64,000 nucleotides of DNA from NCBI GenBank assembly GCA_018697205.1, contig JABHTG010000135.1, forward strand, positions 1 through 64,000. Reading direction: 5' to 3'. Made by a program: the position numbers and the translations under genes. The notes beneath the pieces were generated by a model. That model saw nothing but the letters and a program-made list of their open reading frames with translations. It was not told the DNA's origin and made no database searches. Source of the DNA: Nitrospina sp. (lineage in GTDB: Bacteria > Nitrospinota > Nitrospinia > Nitrospinales > VA-1). Each line of letters begins with the position of its first letter. Position 1 is the stretch's first letter. Below, piece by piece: positions 36,385-45,834 of the stretch.

Positions 36385-38187
36385 GTGAACGAGCCTACTT
36401 CAAAAATAAATCTTACCGCCGTTGTTTCTTTCGAAGGTTCTTTAGAGAAACTACACTCCTGCTTAAAGGCATTGGACACCTGGGTTCCAAAAATATTAGT
36501 CATTCTGCCCGAAGGAGACGAAGACGGAACTAAAATAGTTGAAAATCTTAAAGTATCTATCTGTACAGAAAGAGCTACCACAACAAAAGCTCGCTGGGAG
36601 TCTGGATTAAATAAAATTAGCTCACCTTGGGGTTTATTCCTCCGTTCTAATGAAATTGTAACTGGAAAATTGAGGAAAGCAATTACTGATAAAATAAAAA
36701 GTCCCGACAAAAAACCTTATAAGTATCCACTCCCTCTTACGATGGTGTTTCTAAAAAAACGTTTAAAATTTTCACTAGATTGGCATTGTTCTGAACGATC
36801 CCACCTCGCCTATGTTCTAGAAGAAAAAAATTTTTCATATCAACAAGAAAAGCATGTGTTGCTTGACGGCGAACTAATTCGTTATGGTGAAGATACTCTT
36901 TCTGAGTGTGCGGCTATGGTGATCAAAAAAGCCGATGAAAGGGCCTCTAATCTAGCCCAATACATAGAAAATTTTTCACCCCTGTCCCTTATCCTTCGCA
37001 GCGTTATTTGTTCTACAAAAATATTTCTTCAGACATACATTTTAAATAAAGGGTTTAAGGAGGGTTTCGAGGGAATTACATTTGCTGTATGCAATGCACA
37101 TGCAGAAATCTTAGGGCATCTTCGATACTATGAGCTTTATATTCGAGGAGGAAAGTTACTTCACGGCAACCTGTCATCTCTCGAAAATATTTTAATTATA
37201 AAACTTCGTGATATTGGCGACAATATTCTATCCACTCCCTTGATTCGTAATTTAAAACATCATCTACCAAACACTTCTATTTCTATATTAACATGGTCCT
37301 ATTCTGTTCCTATTTTCGAAAAAAACCCGCATATTGATCACCTTTTCAGACTCTCCAAAAATCCATCCTCTGAAAGTATTACAAAACTTCAAAATGAACT
37401 CAGTTCTTTTAACTTCGATTTAGTTATAAGCACTCATAGCGGGGGATTGCCTTCCAGACTCCTCTCAAAGATAAAAACTTCAAATAAAATTAATAATTTT
37501 TATAGAGGACGTAACAAGCATTACACTGTTCTAACCAATGAATCAGATTATTATCGTTCCTCCATCGAACGGGACTTAGACTGCTTACGAAGTTTAGGTC
37601 TTGAGCCAGTAAACACTCATACCGAGATCTTTATAGATAAAAATGAAATATCTTGGGCTCGTGAAGTGATGAAGGATAAGGGACTAGATCCCACAAAAAA
37701 AACTATCCTAATTCATCCTACAGCTGGGGTCACTATCCGGGAATGGCCGCTTGAGAAGTTCAAACAACTGATAAAAACTTTAAACCAAAATACAAAAACT
37801 CAATCTATTGCTATTTGCACAGAGCTTGAATACTCTAAAGTCAAAACATTACTTGATGATATTCCTGAACTAGTTATATTTCACAAAACTACAGTCCGTC
37901 AAATGGTGGCAATCATCAACGAATGTGATTTGGTTATTGACAATGATTCCTCGCCAAGTCATGTAGCAACAGCACTTAGAGTCCCTACCATTGTTTTATT
38001 TAGTCAGGCTATTAGAAAAATATTTCGTCCCTATCACCCAAAAAAAGATAAACACTTTATTTTTTACAATGATGTTGATTGCAGAGAATGTGAATTGACT
38101 GAATGCGAGAATCGCATATGTCTTGACTTTTCTTCAGACGAAGTCTACACCCAAGCACTAAAAATGCTTTCTATTGAAAAGAACTAA
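36385..38187 (+). CDS. Fusion of a WaaE-like GT2 domain and a GT9 heptosyltransferase domain
   Basis: The protein has 600 residues, about twice a single transferase. Residues 1-255 resemble GT2 enzymes of WaaE type: INLTAVVSFEGSLEKLHSCLKAL, ISSPWGLFLRSNE, and a C-terminal KGFKEGFEGITFAVCNAHAEILGHLRYYELY helix. The usual DDDSTDGT donor motif is degraded to PEGDEDGTK, so catalysis by this half is doubtful. Residues about 265-595 are a full GT9 domain with ILIIKLRDIGDNILSTPLIRNL, HPTAGVTIREWPLEKF and LVIDNDSSPSHVATAL. The start is GTG at 36385 without a clear ribosome-binding site. It is likely an LPS core assembly enzyme. Confidence 0.82.
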   Translation: MNEPTSKINLTAVVSFEGSLEKLHSCLKALDTWVPKILVILPEGDEDGTKIVENLKVSICTERATTTKARWESGLNKISSPWGLFLRSNEIVTGKLRKAITDKIKSPDKKPYKYPLPLTMVFLKKRLKFSLDWHCSERSHLAYVLEEKNFSYQQEKHVLLDGELIRYGEDTLSECAAMVIKKADERASNLAQYIENFSPLSLILRSVICSTKIFLQTYILNKGFKEGFEGITFAVCNAHAEILGHLRYYELYIRGGKLLHGNLSSLENILIIKLRDIGDNILSTPLIRNLKHHLPNTSISILTWSYSVPIFEKNPHIDHLFRLSKNPSSESITKLQNELSSFNFDLVISTHSGGLPSRLLSKIKTSNKINNFYRGRNKHYTVLTNESDYYRSSIERDLDCLRSLGLEPVNTHTEIFIDKNEISWAREVMKDKGLDPTKKTILIHPTAGVTIREWPLEKFKQLIKTLNQNTKTQSIAICTELEYSKVKTLLDDIPELVIFHKTTVRQMVAIINECDLVIDNDSSPSHVATALRVPTIVLFSQAIRKIFRPYHPKKDKHFIFYNDVDCRECELTECENRICLDFSSDEVYTQALKMLSIEKN

Positions 38188-38353
38188 CTTCTAATATTAA
38201 TTTTTTTCTATAATCCATAAAAGATGATATGTTCAAGTGTACTTATCAACACGAGTTGAAAAGGTTTAGTTTAGGTTTTAATCATTAGCTAAACGTTTTA
38301 AATGCTACAATTTAATGGCTGGATTTTCATAAGTAACCCCCCAATTCAAGTTA

Positions 38354-38380
38354 AGCAAATCAAAAATTTGCTCTTTTTTT
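38354..38380 (+). terminator. Rho-independent terminator
   Basis: AGCAAAT (38354-38360) pairs with ATTTGCT (38366-38372) across a CAAAA loop, and seven T follow at 38374-38380. It lies about 165 nt after the stop of the GT9 fusion gene, implying a long 3' untranslated tail. Confidence 0.65.
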
Positions 38381-38462
38381 AGATGGTAAATTTTAATTTT
38401 TAAAAATACTATAGACTATTGCTCTAACATTGAAGATCTCATAGAATATGTGCTCCTTATTT

Positions 38463-38477
38463 CATACTTAAAGTATG
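38463..38477. repeat. Perfect dyad upstream of the SPASM radical SAM gene
   Basis: CATACTT and AAGTATG form perfect 7-bp arms around one central base. With a single central base it is unlikely to act as an RNA hairpin, so an operator is the better guess. It is about 80 bp upstream of the ATG at 38558. Confidence 0.35.
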
Positions 38478-38557
38478 GTATTTTATAGACAGTTTCTTAG
38501 TTTTTTCAGATATTCTGATTTTTTAATCCGAGTAAGTTTAAATCATATACTTTGACC

Positions 38558-39553
38558 ATGTTTAATTTGAATCACCGAATCAATCGACTTCTTATCAAAC
38601 TCAGTTATCGTTTTGGAGTTTCTAAGCTTTACTCCATGCCCAAAATGCTTGCCCTTGATCCAACAAATCGTTGTGATCTGAAGTGTCCTTTATGTCCCAC
38701 GGGACTCCGAGATAAAACAGTGGATCGGGGATCAATTAAGCTAGAACAATTTAAATCTATAATTGACCGATTAGCCAAGAACCTCCAGTCTATAAATCTC
38801 TATAGTTGGGGAGAGCCTCTTCTAAATAAATCTCTAGTGGATATGATTCGCCACACTGCAATAAACCATAAAGTTCGGACCATCACTAGTGTTCATCTTG
38901 GGAACCTGAGTAACGAGCAAGTGGAGGGCCTTATGACTTCTGGGCTAGACAAGCTTATCGTTTCGGTCGATGGCGCAACCCAAGAAGTTTACGAAAAATA
39001 TCGTGTGGGGGGAGATATAGAAAAAGTATTTGCCAATATGACTCGTCTTATGGAAGCAAAAAAGCGACATGACTCTGAAGTGAATGTTGTCTGGAATTTT
39101 CTAGTGATGAAGCAAAATGAACATCAAATGGATATGGCTCGAGAACGTGCAAAAGAAATAGGCGTTGATATAACTTTTAGCATTATGCGGACTAATCTTA
39201 AAGATGATATTATTGGTAAGGTTGAAGACAATATCAAAAATGATGCCGAATGGATTCCAGAAAACCCTGACTTCAACCCTTATGATTTAGAACAGAAAAA
39301 ACAAAAAAAACCTATAAAGTTTTGTAAGAGACCATGGATGGAAACATTCATCAACTGGAATGGAGATGTCTTTCCTTGCGGATGTGTGGTGACTGAAAAT
39401 AAGTACTCGATGGGTAATGTATTTGAAACTGATTTCAAGGATATCTGGAACGGAGAGAAATACATTGCCGCAAGAAAAGAACTTTTAGACCAACCTAATG
39501 ACCTTGAAACTATTTGTCACCTTTGCAAGGCAAATGGTTATTACACACCGTAA
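38558..39553 (+). CDS. Radical SAM/SPASM-domain protein
   Basis: The protein has 331 residues from the ATG at 38558. The radical SAM cluster motif is C39, C43, C46 (NRCDLKCPLCPTGL). The SPASM C-terminal domain carries further cysteines: FCKRPWMETF, VFPCGCVV and ICHLCKAN, which would bind an auxiliary cluster. Proteins of this type modify peptides, sugars or nucleosides. It lies next to the TylF-type methyltransferase (31 nt gap) in the polysaccharide cluster, so a sugar modification is likely. Confidence 0.87.
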   Translation: MFNLNHRINRLLIKLSYRFGVSKLYSMPKMLALDPTNRCDLKCPLCPTGLRDKTVDRGSIKLEQFKSIIDRLAKNLQSINLYSWGEPLLNKSLVDMIRHTAINHKVRTITSVHLGNLSNEQVEGLMTSGLDKLIVSVDGATQEVYEKYRVGGDIEKVFANMTRLMEAKKRHDSEVNVVWNFLVMKQNEHQMDMARERAKEIGVDITFSIMRTNLKDDIIGKVEDNIKNDAEWIPENPDFNPYDLEQKKQKKPIKFCKRPWMETFINWNGDVFPCGCVVTENKYSMGNVFETDFKDIWNGEKYIAARKELLDQPNDLETICHLCKANGYYTP

Positions 39554-39584
39554 CTTCAAAAAACCACTAACCTGAGAGATTGTT

Positions 39585-40349
39585 TTGCTTCAAAATCTTA
39601 TTCGACGATGGGAACCTCGTATACGAAAATATGCCGATCGTTATTTATACCGACCCGATATTATAAAAGATAAAGACTTTCAAAACATTTATGCGAAAGT
39701 TGGGCCAAGAAATTCGAAGTATACCTTAACATCTATGGAGAATTGTTATTCCCTTTACAAGTCAATTCAATATATTACTCAAGGAAATTTTTTAGGTGAT
39801 ATTGTGGAATGTGGTGTGTGGAGAGGAGGCAGCGCTATGTTGGCAGCTCTGACTCTAATCGAAAATCATCAGACCCATCGTAAAATATACCTTTACGATA
39901 CTTACGAAGGAATGGCAAAGCCTACCGATAAAGATATCGATGTGCATGGGACACCTTACCGGCTGATATGGGAAAAAGAAAAAGATCTGCTGACAGTATC
40001 TCTTGAGGAGGTTAAAAAAAACATGTCTTCTACAGGCTATCCTGAAGAAAACATAGTATTCGTCAAAGGAAAGGTGGAGGATACGATTCCAAATATTATT
40101 CCAAACCAAATTGCTTTACTACGTTTAGACACAGACCTATATGAGTCAACCTATCACGAACTAGTTCATCTTTATCCAAAAGTTACTCAACAAGGAGTAG
40201 TTATAATTGATGATTATGGGTACTTTCAAGGTGCAAAAGAAGCAACAGACAAGTATTTCAATCAAGAGTCCACAAAAGTTATGTTCCATAGAATTGATCA
40301 CTCTTGTAGGGTAGGGATAAAACCTTGCGCCTCATTGCAAGTTCCATAG
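39585..40349 (+). CDS. TylF/MycF-family O-methyltransferase
   Basis: The protein has 254 residues with a TTG start and GAGAG about 8 nt upstream. Family signatures are GDIVECGVWRGGSAMLAAL (SAM site), LYDTYEGMAKPTDKD, LLRLDTDLYESTYHELVHLYP and VVIIDDYGYFQGA, the aspartates of which bind the metal. TylF and MycF methylate sugars attached to macrolides; in this setting it probably methylates an O-antigen or capsule sugar. It follows the SPASM radical SAM gene and is probably co-transcribed. Confidence 0.9.
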   Translation: MLQNLIRRWEPRIRKYADRYLYRPDIIKDKDFQNIYAKVGPRNSKYTLTSMENCYSLYKSIQYITQGNFLGDIVECGVWRGGSAMLAALTLIENHQTHRKIYLYDTYEGMAKPTDKDIDVHGTPYRLIWEKEKDLLTVSLEEVKKNMSSTGYPEENIVFVKGKVEDTIPNIIPNQIALLRLDTDLYESTYHELVHLYPKVTQQGVVIIDDYGYFQGAKEATDKYFNQESTKVMFHRIDHSCRVGIKPCASLQVP

Positions 40350-40408
40350 TGACCGGATTTATTTATCATTTCTAATAAAAAGAATAATATTTTCACTCTT
40401 TGTTAATT

Positions 40409-41536
40409 TCAAGCCGAGACTTTTTCAACAAGTTCACGTAAACCTAACTGCAAGTTAGTAATATCGTAATTTTGCTGACATCTTTCACGCGCGGACTGTC
40501 CTTTAGCGTAAGCCTCATCCGGGTGATTTAAAATGTACTTAATCGCATCGGCCAGTTGAGTCGGTTCATTTGGGTTAACTAGATAACCGCAATCATCTAA
40601 GACTTCAGGAATATCTGATATTCGAGTAGCAACAATGGGCTTAGCCATAGCCATCGCATCATATAATTTTGCAGGCATTTGCCCGATTGAATCAGAGGTT
40701 CGGCGCTGAGGAATAGCTATAATATCAGCAACCGATAAAAACTCAGGAAGTTTATCAAAAGGGGTTTGAGGTAAAACCATCACTCGATGTCTGATCGATT
40801 GATCAACTTTTTTTAAAAATTCATGTTGATTTTCCGTTCCTATAATCACCAAGTTTAAATTTCTATCATCAATTTTCTTAAACGCTACCAAAAGATCATC
40901 CAACCCTTTATGTGGTCTTGGAGTGCCAAGAAACATCACCACCTTCTTCCCTTTAAGACCTATTTCTTCCTTTATTTGACCCGAATTAAATTTTATTGGA
41001 TCAAAAATTTTGGTATCTCGACAATGAGGTAATAAAGCACCTCCAAATTTTTTCTGCAAAAACCGATTGCTTACAGTGATAGCATCTGCATGTCTAACTA
41101 GACCCTCCATTCTCCAAACGTAGGGTAAACCATTTGGGTTAGAAAAATTCATAAACCTCCCCATCCTACCCCAAAAACCGGCATGATAAAAAAAACCAAG
41201 TTCCCAGTCATCTATATCCAAAATTAATGGCTTCCCACTAGAGTATTTTTTTTGAAGACCAATACCAAAGCTTGTAGGCATTAGTTTTGAAGCTAGAATT
41301 ATATCTCCATCAATTGCATCTAAAATATTTTTTTTAATTCTAGAAAAATTTGGATATCGACCCCACGCAAACTCTTTTACAGGAATTTCAGCATGACCTA
41401 TCGGAGCCCATGTACCACCTCTTCTTGAAGCACCAATAATCTCAACATCATAAAAGGTAGAAAGAGCTTTAGCTAAAAGCCATGCTCGCCCAAAGGCATT
41501 GATTGAAAGATCAAAACAAAGGACAGAAATTTTCAC
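40409..41536 (-). CDS. GT4 glycosyltransferase
   Basis: The protein has 375 residues and starts with GTG. GT-B fold. Segments include PLILDIDDWELGF, AITVSNRFLQKKFGG, VVMFLGTPRPHKGLDDLLVAFK, and donor-site IPQRRTSDSIGQMPAKLYDAMAMAKPIVAT. The final helix precedes DITNLQLGLREL. It is convergent to the TylF gene, with a 59-bp AT-rich gap that has no obvious terminator. Confidence 0.87.
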   Translation of the reverse strand: MKISVLCFDLSINAFGRAWLLAKALSTFYDVEIIGASRRGGTWAPIGHAEIPVKEFAWGRYPNFSRIKKNILDAIDGDIILASKLMPTSFGIGLQKKYSSGKPLILDIDDWELGFFYHAGFWGRMGRFMNFSNPNGLPYVWRMEGLVRHADAITVSNRFLQKKFGGALLPHCRDTKIFDPIKFNSGQIKEEIGLKGKKVVMFLGTPRPHKGLDDLLVAFKKIDDRNLNLVIIGTENQHEFLKKVDQSIRHRVMVLPQTPFDKLPEFLSVADIIAIPQRRTSDSIGQMPAKLYDAMAMAKPIVATRISDIPEVLDDCGYLVNPNEPTQLADAIKYILNHPDEAYAKGQSARERCQQNYDITNLQLGLRELVEKVSA

Positions 41537-41779
41537 GATCGAGAACTTTAAAAGTTAAAAAGTTGAAAATAGCCATACAAATTACCAAGGGTTTAAAATT
41601 GATCGCTATAATTCATTAGAAAAAAACAAAAAATACACTACGAGCATAAAATAAATTATAATTCAGAACACGAGGTTTGACAGTTCAAAAAATTTTTCAC
41701 GTGTACAATATTATTTGCGAGCTTACTCCGAATGATCCTTTAAAATCAATCCTCTCAAAATCAACCTTCGCTCTAACTT

Positions 41780-43558
41780 ATGCAATCACAGTCGTCACCT
41801 AGCAATTCAAGTATCAAGGAGTTCTTACGACTAACTGTTTTCACTCTTCTTTGCTTCCTTGCGTTAACATACAACCTCAGTGAGGTTCCACCATATCATA
41901 CCGATGAAAATTTTTATGTAACTAGCACTCGTAATATGGTCGCATCGGGAGATTATATAACTCCCGTTTACCATGAAAAAAAACGATTCGCTAAACCAAT
42001 CTTATTTTACTGGATGGTTGCAGTTTCGTACAAAATTTTTGGTGTTGATTTATTCTCGGCACGATTAGTATCTTCATTTTTCGCTTCCCTCTGTATACCC
42101 ATTGTATACATATTAGCCCGACGTCTATTTAACTACAATGTTGCAATTATTAGTGCTCTGCTGCTTCCAGGTTGTTATCTTCATTTTCAAATTGCCCGAT
42201 GGGCCATAACCGATATGGCATTTAATTTTTTCATCCTAACTACTTTTTATTTTTTTATTCGTGGATTCCAAGATTTATCAAACAAAAAAATTTTTTATTA
42301 TTCTTCTTATATTTGTATGGGAATAGGATTTATGATTAAAGGGCCAATTGCTATAATTATTCCTGCTCTAGTCATTGGGACCTTTCTTATAAGTACGCGA
42401 AATTGGCAAGAATTAGCACAGCTACAAATGAGATATGGATTTGTAATTCTTGCTTTAATTATCTTACCTTGGTTTTTTACAATGCTAAGCATTCATGGAG
42501 ATGAATTCAAGAGTCATATTCTAGGAGCAGAGTTACACGACAGAATTGTTCACGACACTCCATTTAGTCTATATTATTTTGGAGTGATTTTTCGTTACTA
42601 CCTACCATGGTCCTTCTTTTTTTTAGCAGCACTTACAGTTAAGTTTGGACCTGCTTTTAAAACTTTACTTTCTTCACGCCAAACGCATAGCAATTTATTA
42701 GTATCTAAGAAATTTAAATTTTGGTATAGCAATATAAAGCTAAAAGACAACCAGTCGTTTCTCTTTTCTTTTATATGGGTTACGTGGCCCCTAATACTAT
42801 TCACTTTATTTCGTATAGAACATAGCAGGTACATGTTACCTGCGACCGTCCCGATTGTAATGATAACGGCAAATTTTTTATCTCAACTCATCCAAAGCCC
42901 AGAAAACTTCCAGAAAAAAATTTTCAAGGTCCCATTTTATCTGAGCCTGGTTTTTTACATCCTTATAATCACTTTATCGTGGGCCGGGATATTCTTTTTC
43001 TTACCTTTTACTCAACCACCTCTTGGGTTCTTAATACTCTTGGTTATAAGTGTCTTTGTATTATTTTTTCTAATTCTTTCTTATAAATCCAAAAAATATT
43101 TTCAAACGATAATTACTTTATCTATCATGCAAATTATAATTCTAACTTCACTGAGTGGAAACTCTCTTTCCTTCTTTAATCAGTATCCAATGAAAAAATT
43201 CTCTAATCTAATCCTGTCTGAAACTTATAACGGGAAAAGTATCGGGATCTATCAACTAGGAAACCATCGAGCGCGCGTGGGGGTAATGACAGGTCTTCCC
43301 TCTATTTATCTTAATAATCCTGAAGAACTAAAACGCTTTATTGAAACTCGAAATTACGCTTATATAATTATGCGTCAATCGGATTGGGAAAAGAACTTCC
43401 GTAGTCTTCCATTATCTATCACAGCAACGGATTTCGGTTGGAAAAAAGAATCTATAAGCAAAAGGGATGTAGAGTTACTCCTTCGAGATGGCCTAAAATA
43501 TCACGCACAAAAATATTCCGAAAGTTATGTTTTACTGAAAACCAATAGCTATGATTAA
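41780..43558 (+). CDS. GT-C membrane glycosyltransferase (ArnT/PMT family)
   Basis: The protein has 592 residues with an N-terminal transmembrane helix and about ten more. The first periplasmic loop has the catalytic acidic pair, YHTDENFYVTSTRNMVASGDYITP. FAKPILFYWMVAVSYKIFG and LVSSFFASLCIPIVYILARRLF follow, as in ArnT and PMT enzymes. Such proteins use lipid-phosphate sugars to modify lipid A, glycans or proteins on the outer side of the inner membrane. The donor is unknown; the DPM1-like enzyme at 52804 could make it. Confidence 0.86.
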   Translation: MQSQSSPSNSSIKEFLRLTVFTLLCFLALTYNLSEVPPYHTDENFYVTSTRNMVASGDYITPVYHEKKRFAKPILFYWMVAVSYKIFGVDLFSARLVSSFFASLCIPIVYILARRLFNYNVAIISALLLPGCYLHFQIARWAITDMAFNFFILTTFYFFIRGFQDLSNKKIFYYSSYICMGIGFMIKGPIAIIIPALVIGTFLISTRNWQELAQLQMRYGFVILALIILPWFFTMLSIHGDEFKSHILGAELHDRIVHDTPFSLYYFGVIFRYYLPWSFFFLAALTVKFGPAFKTLLSSRQTHSNLLVSKKFKFWYSNIKLKDNQSFLFSFIWVTWPLILFTLFRIEHSRYMLPATVPIVMITANFLSQLIQSPENFQKKIFKVPFYLSLVFYILIITLSWAGIFFFLPFTQPPLGFLILLVISVFVLFFLILSYKSKKYFQTIITLSIMQIIILTSLSGNSLSFFNQYPMKKFSNLILSETYNGKSIGIYQLGNHRARVGVMTGLPSIYLNNPEELKRFIETRNYAYIIMRQSDWEKNFRSLPLSITATDFGWKKESISKRDVELLLRDGLKYHAQKYSESYVLLKTNSYD

Positions 43559-43559
43559 T

Positions 43560-45056
43560 CTATCGAACAATTGGAAGTTCCATATTAGAAAAATTATAAA
43601 TAATATTTTCTTTGTTTTTTATTGACGTAAAATAAGCAATTTTTTGATTTGAATAAATCAAATAGAGCTCCCCTGGGAATTTATTTTTTAGTTCCTCAAA
43701 TCTCGAAACTGGCGACAACCATGTTCCTTTTGGATTCTCATTCAGTTTTTGAATTAAAGTTTCCGCATCTTTAACTGGTGATTCTAAAAATCTTTCAGAA
43801 TAGAAAGCCAATGCCTGCGTTGGGTTCCAAGGGCTAAACCCGTAGTTGAAAATTGGTTCTTTTGGCTTCGTATTTATGTTAACAAAGGGAGCAATATTTT
43901 TTATATCAGCATTATTTTGTTCAAGCGAAACTTTTATCTGAACCGGGGTCACATTTATAATCAAAGCAGTTGCCATAATAATCCCAATCATCCATGGTAA
44001 TATCTTTTCTTTATGTAGATTGTTCAACCAACCAGACAAAGTATGCGCTGTTATAATTCCTAAAGCAGGGAAGATCATAAAAAGATATCGTAGAGTTTGG
44101 TTTCTACTGGTACTCAGAATCATAAATGGGATAGAAACCCACAAAAATAGAAACATTGACTGATAGTTTTTGCCTTTAAATGAATTTTTTGCATATACGA
44201 ATATTCCTATTACTGTCACAGGGAACCAAGGCCAGTAGTTCCTCGCCATATCTTTTACATAACCAAATATATATAGCGTATCATTTAAAAAGAAATTGCT
44301 AGGAATAAGTTGCATATGCGATGACTTGAAATGTCTGTCTATGAACAAATCACCAAATGCCAACCAACTCATCAGATACCAACTGCAACCTACTATTATA
44401 GATAGAAGTACTCCTGCCAAAAAACTACAATCAATAATACTTTTCAAGCCGCCATGCCAAAATATAAATATAATCCCTATAATGATAGGGAAAAAACCGA
44501 GTAAACTTTTTGTCAAAATGGCGCATCCTGCCATCAATCCATATAATAAATAGAATTTTCTATTATCTAAACCTTTTAGCAAACAGTACATTGAAGCAGT
44601 AACGAAAAAGGCAAGTGTGATATCTAACATTGCTCGCCGTGATGAATCTAAAAATAAGCCTGGAAAAAGAAGCACAAAAGCAGACAAAAAAGATGTCCAG
44701 TTATCTTTATATAAATAATTACAAATCGAGTAGGTTAAAAAAATTGTCAAAGTACCAAAAATTGCTGAAGAAAAAACAGCGGCATATCCGGACACTCCAA
44801 AAACTTTATACGCAAGACCTGTCAACCAAAATGGCAAGGGAGGATTATCAAAAAATCTTGCTGTTCCATTCCATGTTACTATCCATAAGCTATCTGAATA
44901 AAAAATTTCTCTCGCCTTAATCGCATAATAAGCACCATCGAAGTTTGTAATTCCTCTATCCAGTTGACGCCCTAAAAAAATAAGTAACGCAGAAAAAACT
45001 AAAAATATAACTTGAAAACTTCTATCTGAAAGCAGTTTGGATAAAGGTTCCTTCAA
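43560..45056 (-). CDS. GT-C membrane glycosyltransferase (ArnT/PMT family), second copy
   Basis: The protein has 498 residues. The start is TTG with AGGAAAGGA about seven nt upstream. The first loop reads ITNFDGAYYAIKAREIFYSD, with an Asp but without the DE pair of the neighbour. Other family segments are FDNPPLPFWLTGLAYKVFG and RRAMLDITLAFFVTASMYCLLKG. It is tail-to-tail with the other GT-C gene, with only one base between the two stop codons. A paralogue with a different acceptor is likely. Confidence 0.84.
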   Translation of the reverse strand: MKEPLSKLLSDRSFQVIFLVFSALLIFLGRQLDRGITNFDGAYYAIKAREIFYSDSLWIVTWNGTARFFDNPPLPFWLTGLAYKVFGVSGYAAVFSSAIFGTLTIFLTYSICNYLYKDNWTSFLSAFVLLFPGLFLDSSRRAMLDITLAFFVTASMYCLLKGLDNRKFYLLYGLMAGCAILTKSLLGFFPIIIGIIFIFWHGGLKSIIDCSFLAGVLLSIIVGCSWYLMSWLAFGDLFIDRHFKSSHMQLIPSNFFLNDTLYIFGYVKDMARNYWPWFPVTVIGIFVYAKNSFKGKNYQSMFLFLWVSIPFMILSTSRNQTLRYLFMIFPALGIITAHTLSGWLNNLHKEKILPWMIGIIMATALIINVTPVQIKVSLEQNNADIKNIAPFVNINTKPKEPIFNYGFSPWNPTQALAFYSERFLESPVKDAETLIQKLNENPKGTWLSPVSRFEELKNKFPGELYLIYSNQKIAYFTSIKNKENIIYNFSNMELPIVR

Positions 45057-45168
45057 TTGTTAAATCCTTTCCTAAGTAAAACGCGCACATTCTATGAAAT
45101 TTATGGACAGTTTCTGAAAAGTTAAGTAGTGAGGAAGGGGGAGTATAGAGCTACCACAATATAATTTC

Positions 45169-45456
45169 CTATAAATAGCTGTTCAAATAATCCCTATTCT
45201 TTTGATCAGTCTCAGAAGTAAAGAGGAACCCAAATGTTTCCAAACGCCAGATCAAAACCTCAGGGCCTTTTAAAAGGTGATGCCAGTATAAAAAAATATA
45301 GATTAGAGGCCTACGACTCATCCCCGATCGACAAAAAATAAAATCATACAACTGTTTTCGAGAGTGCCTAATAAGCTTCCAGTTACCTCGTTCTCTCAAA
45401 ACACGCGTTAACTTAATGATATTAAAAAATAATTGAATCACTTTAAAATATCCCAA
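45169..45456 (-). CDS. Hypothetical basic protein, possibly a fragment
   Basis: The longest open stretch begins with TTG at 45456 and has 95 codons and no ribosome-binding site; a GTG at codon 6 has GGGA about nine nt upstream. The product is basic and aromatic (LIYIFLYWHHLLKGPEVLIWRLETFGFLF), resembling the extreme C-terminal amphipathic part of membrane-associated transferases or radical SAM proteins. No family is recognised. It may be the decayed end of a gene whose other pieces lie at 45588-45779. Confidence 0.4.
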   Translation of the reverse strand: MGYFKVIQLFFNIIKLTRVLRERGNWKLIRHSRKQLYDFIFCRSGMSRRPLIYIFLYWHHLLKGPEVLIWRLETFGFLFTSETDQKNRDYLNSYL

Positions 45457-45587
45457 TTAAATTATATCTTGCCGCAAACCTAACCTGCGAAATATTTTGT
45501 ATTTTTTCTAAAAAAGCGTTTAAGATTGTAATAATATATCACATAGTTTTATAAGTAAAGGTTAGCTAAAAGATAGGCCAAGTATTT

Positions 45588-45779
45588 TTATATACGGCTA
45601 TTCATAATAGGCATCAACGTAAAAAAAGGCGCGATGCGCTTCAATAAACATTGCAACCGAGCTTTAAAAAATCTGCATTGTACATTGTAATCAACCGCAT
45701 CCTGCAGGTTCATTCCCTTAAAGTTTTTATGCTCCGCCTCAAAGACTCCTAAGCTTAATGCTGTCTTGCTAATAAAAAT
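45588..45779 (-). pseudogene. Possible decayed coding segment
   Basis: On the minus strand 45779 down to 45588 is open for 63 codons after a stop. It has a protein-like composition (LGVFEAEHKNFKGMN, LQDAVDYNVQCRFFKARL, CLLKRIAPFFTLMP) but no good start: the first ATG is at codon 20. A second short open stretch in another frame lies immediately upstream, ending RVVRFLLARQH. The pattern suggests a frameshifted gene remnant. This is inference from composition only. Confidence 0.3.
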
Positions 45780-45834
45780 CTAACTACGCGATTAAAATCA
45801 ATTAATACGGCTGATCCCTCAAAGAAAAATTTAG

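Larger units (their letters stand above)
38188..38557. other. Intergenic region after the GT fusion gene
   Basis: This 370-bp AT-rich region has no gene. It contains the terminator at 38354-38380 and the dyad at 38463-38477. The rest holds nothing I can identify. Confidence 0.4.

Noticed and set aside
41687-41715. Sigma70-like promoter TTGACA ... TACAAT upstream of the GT-C gene
   Set aside because: The spacer is 21 nt, too long for efficient sigma70 recognition.
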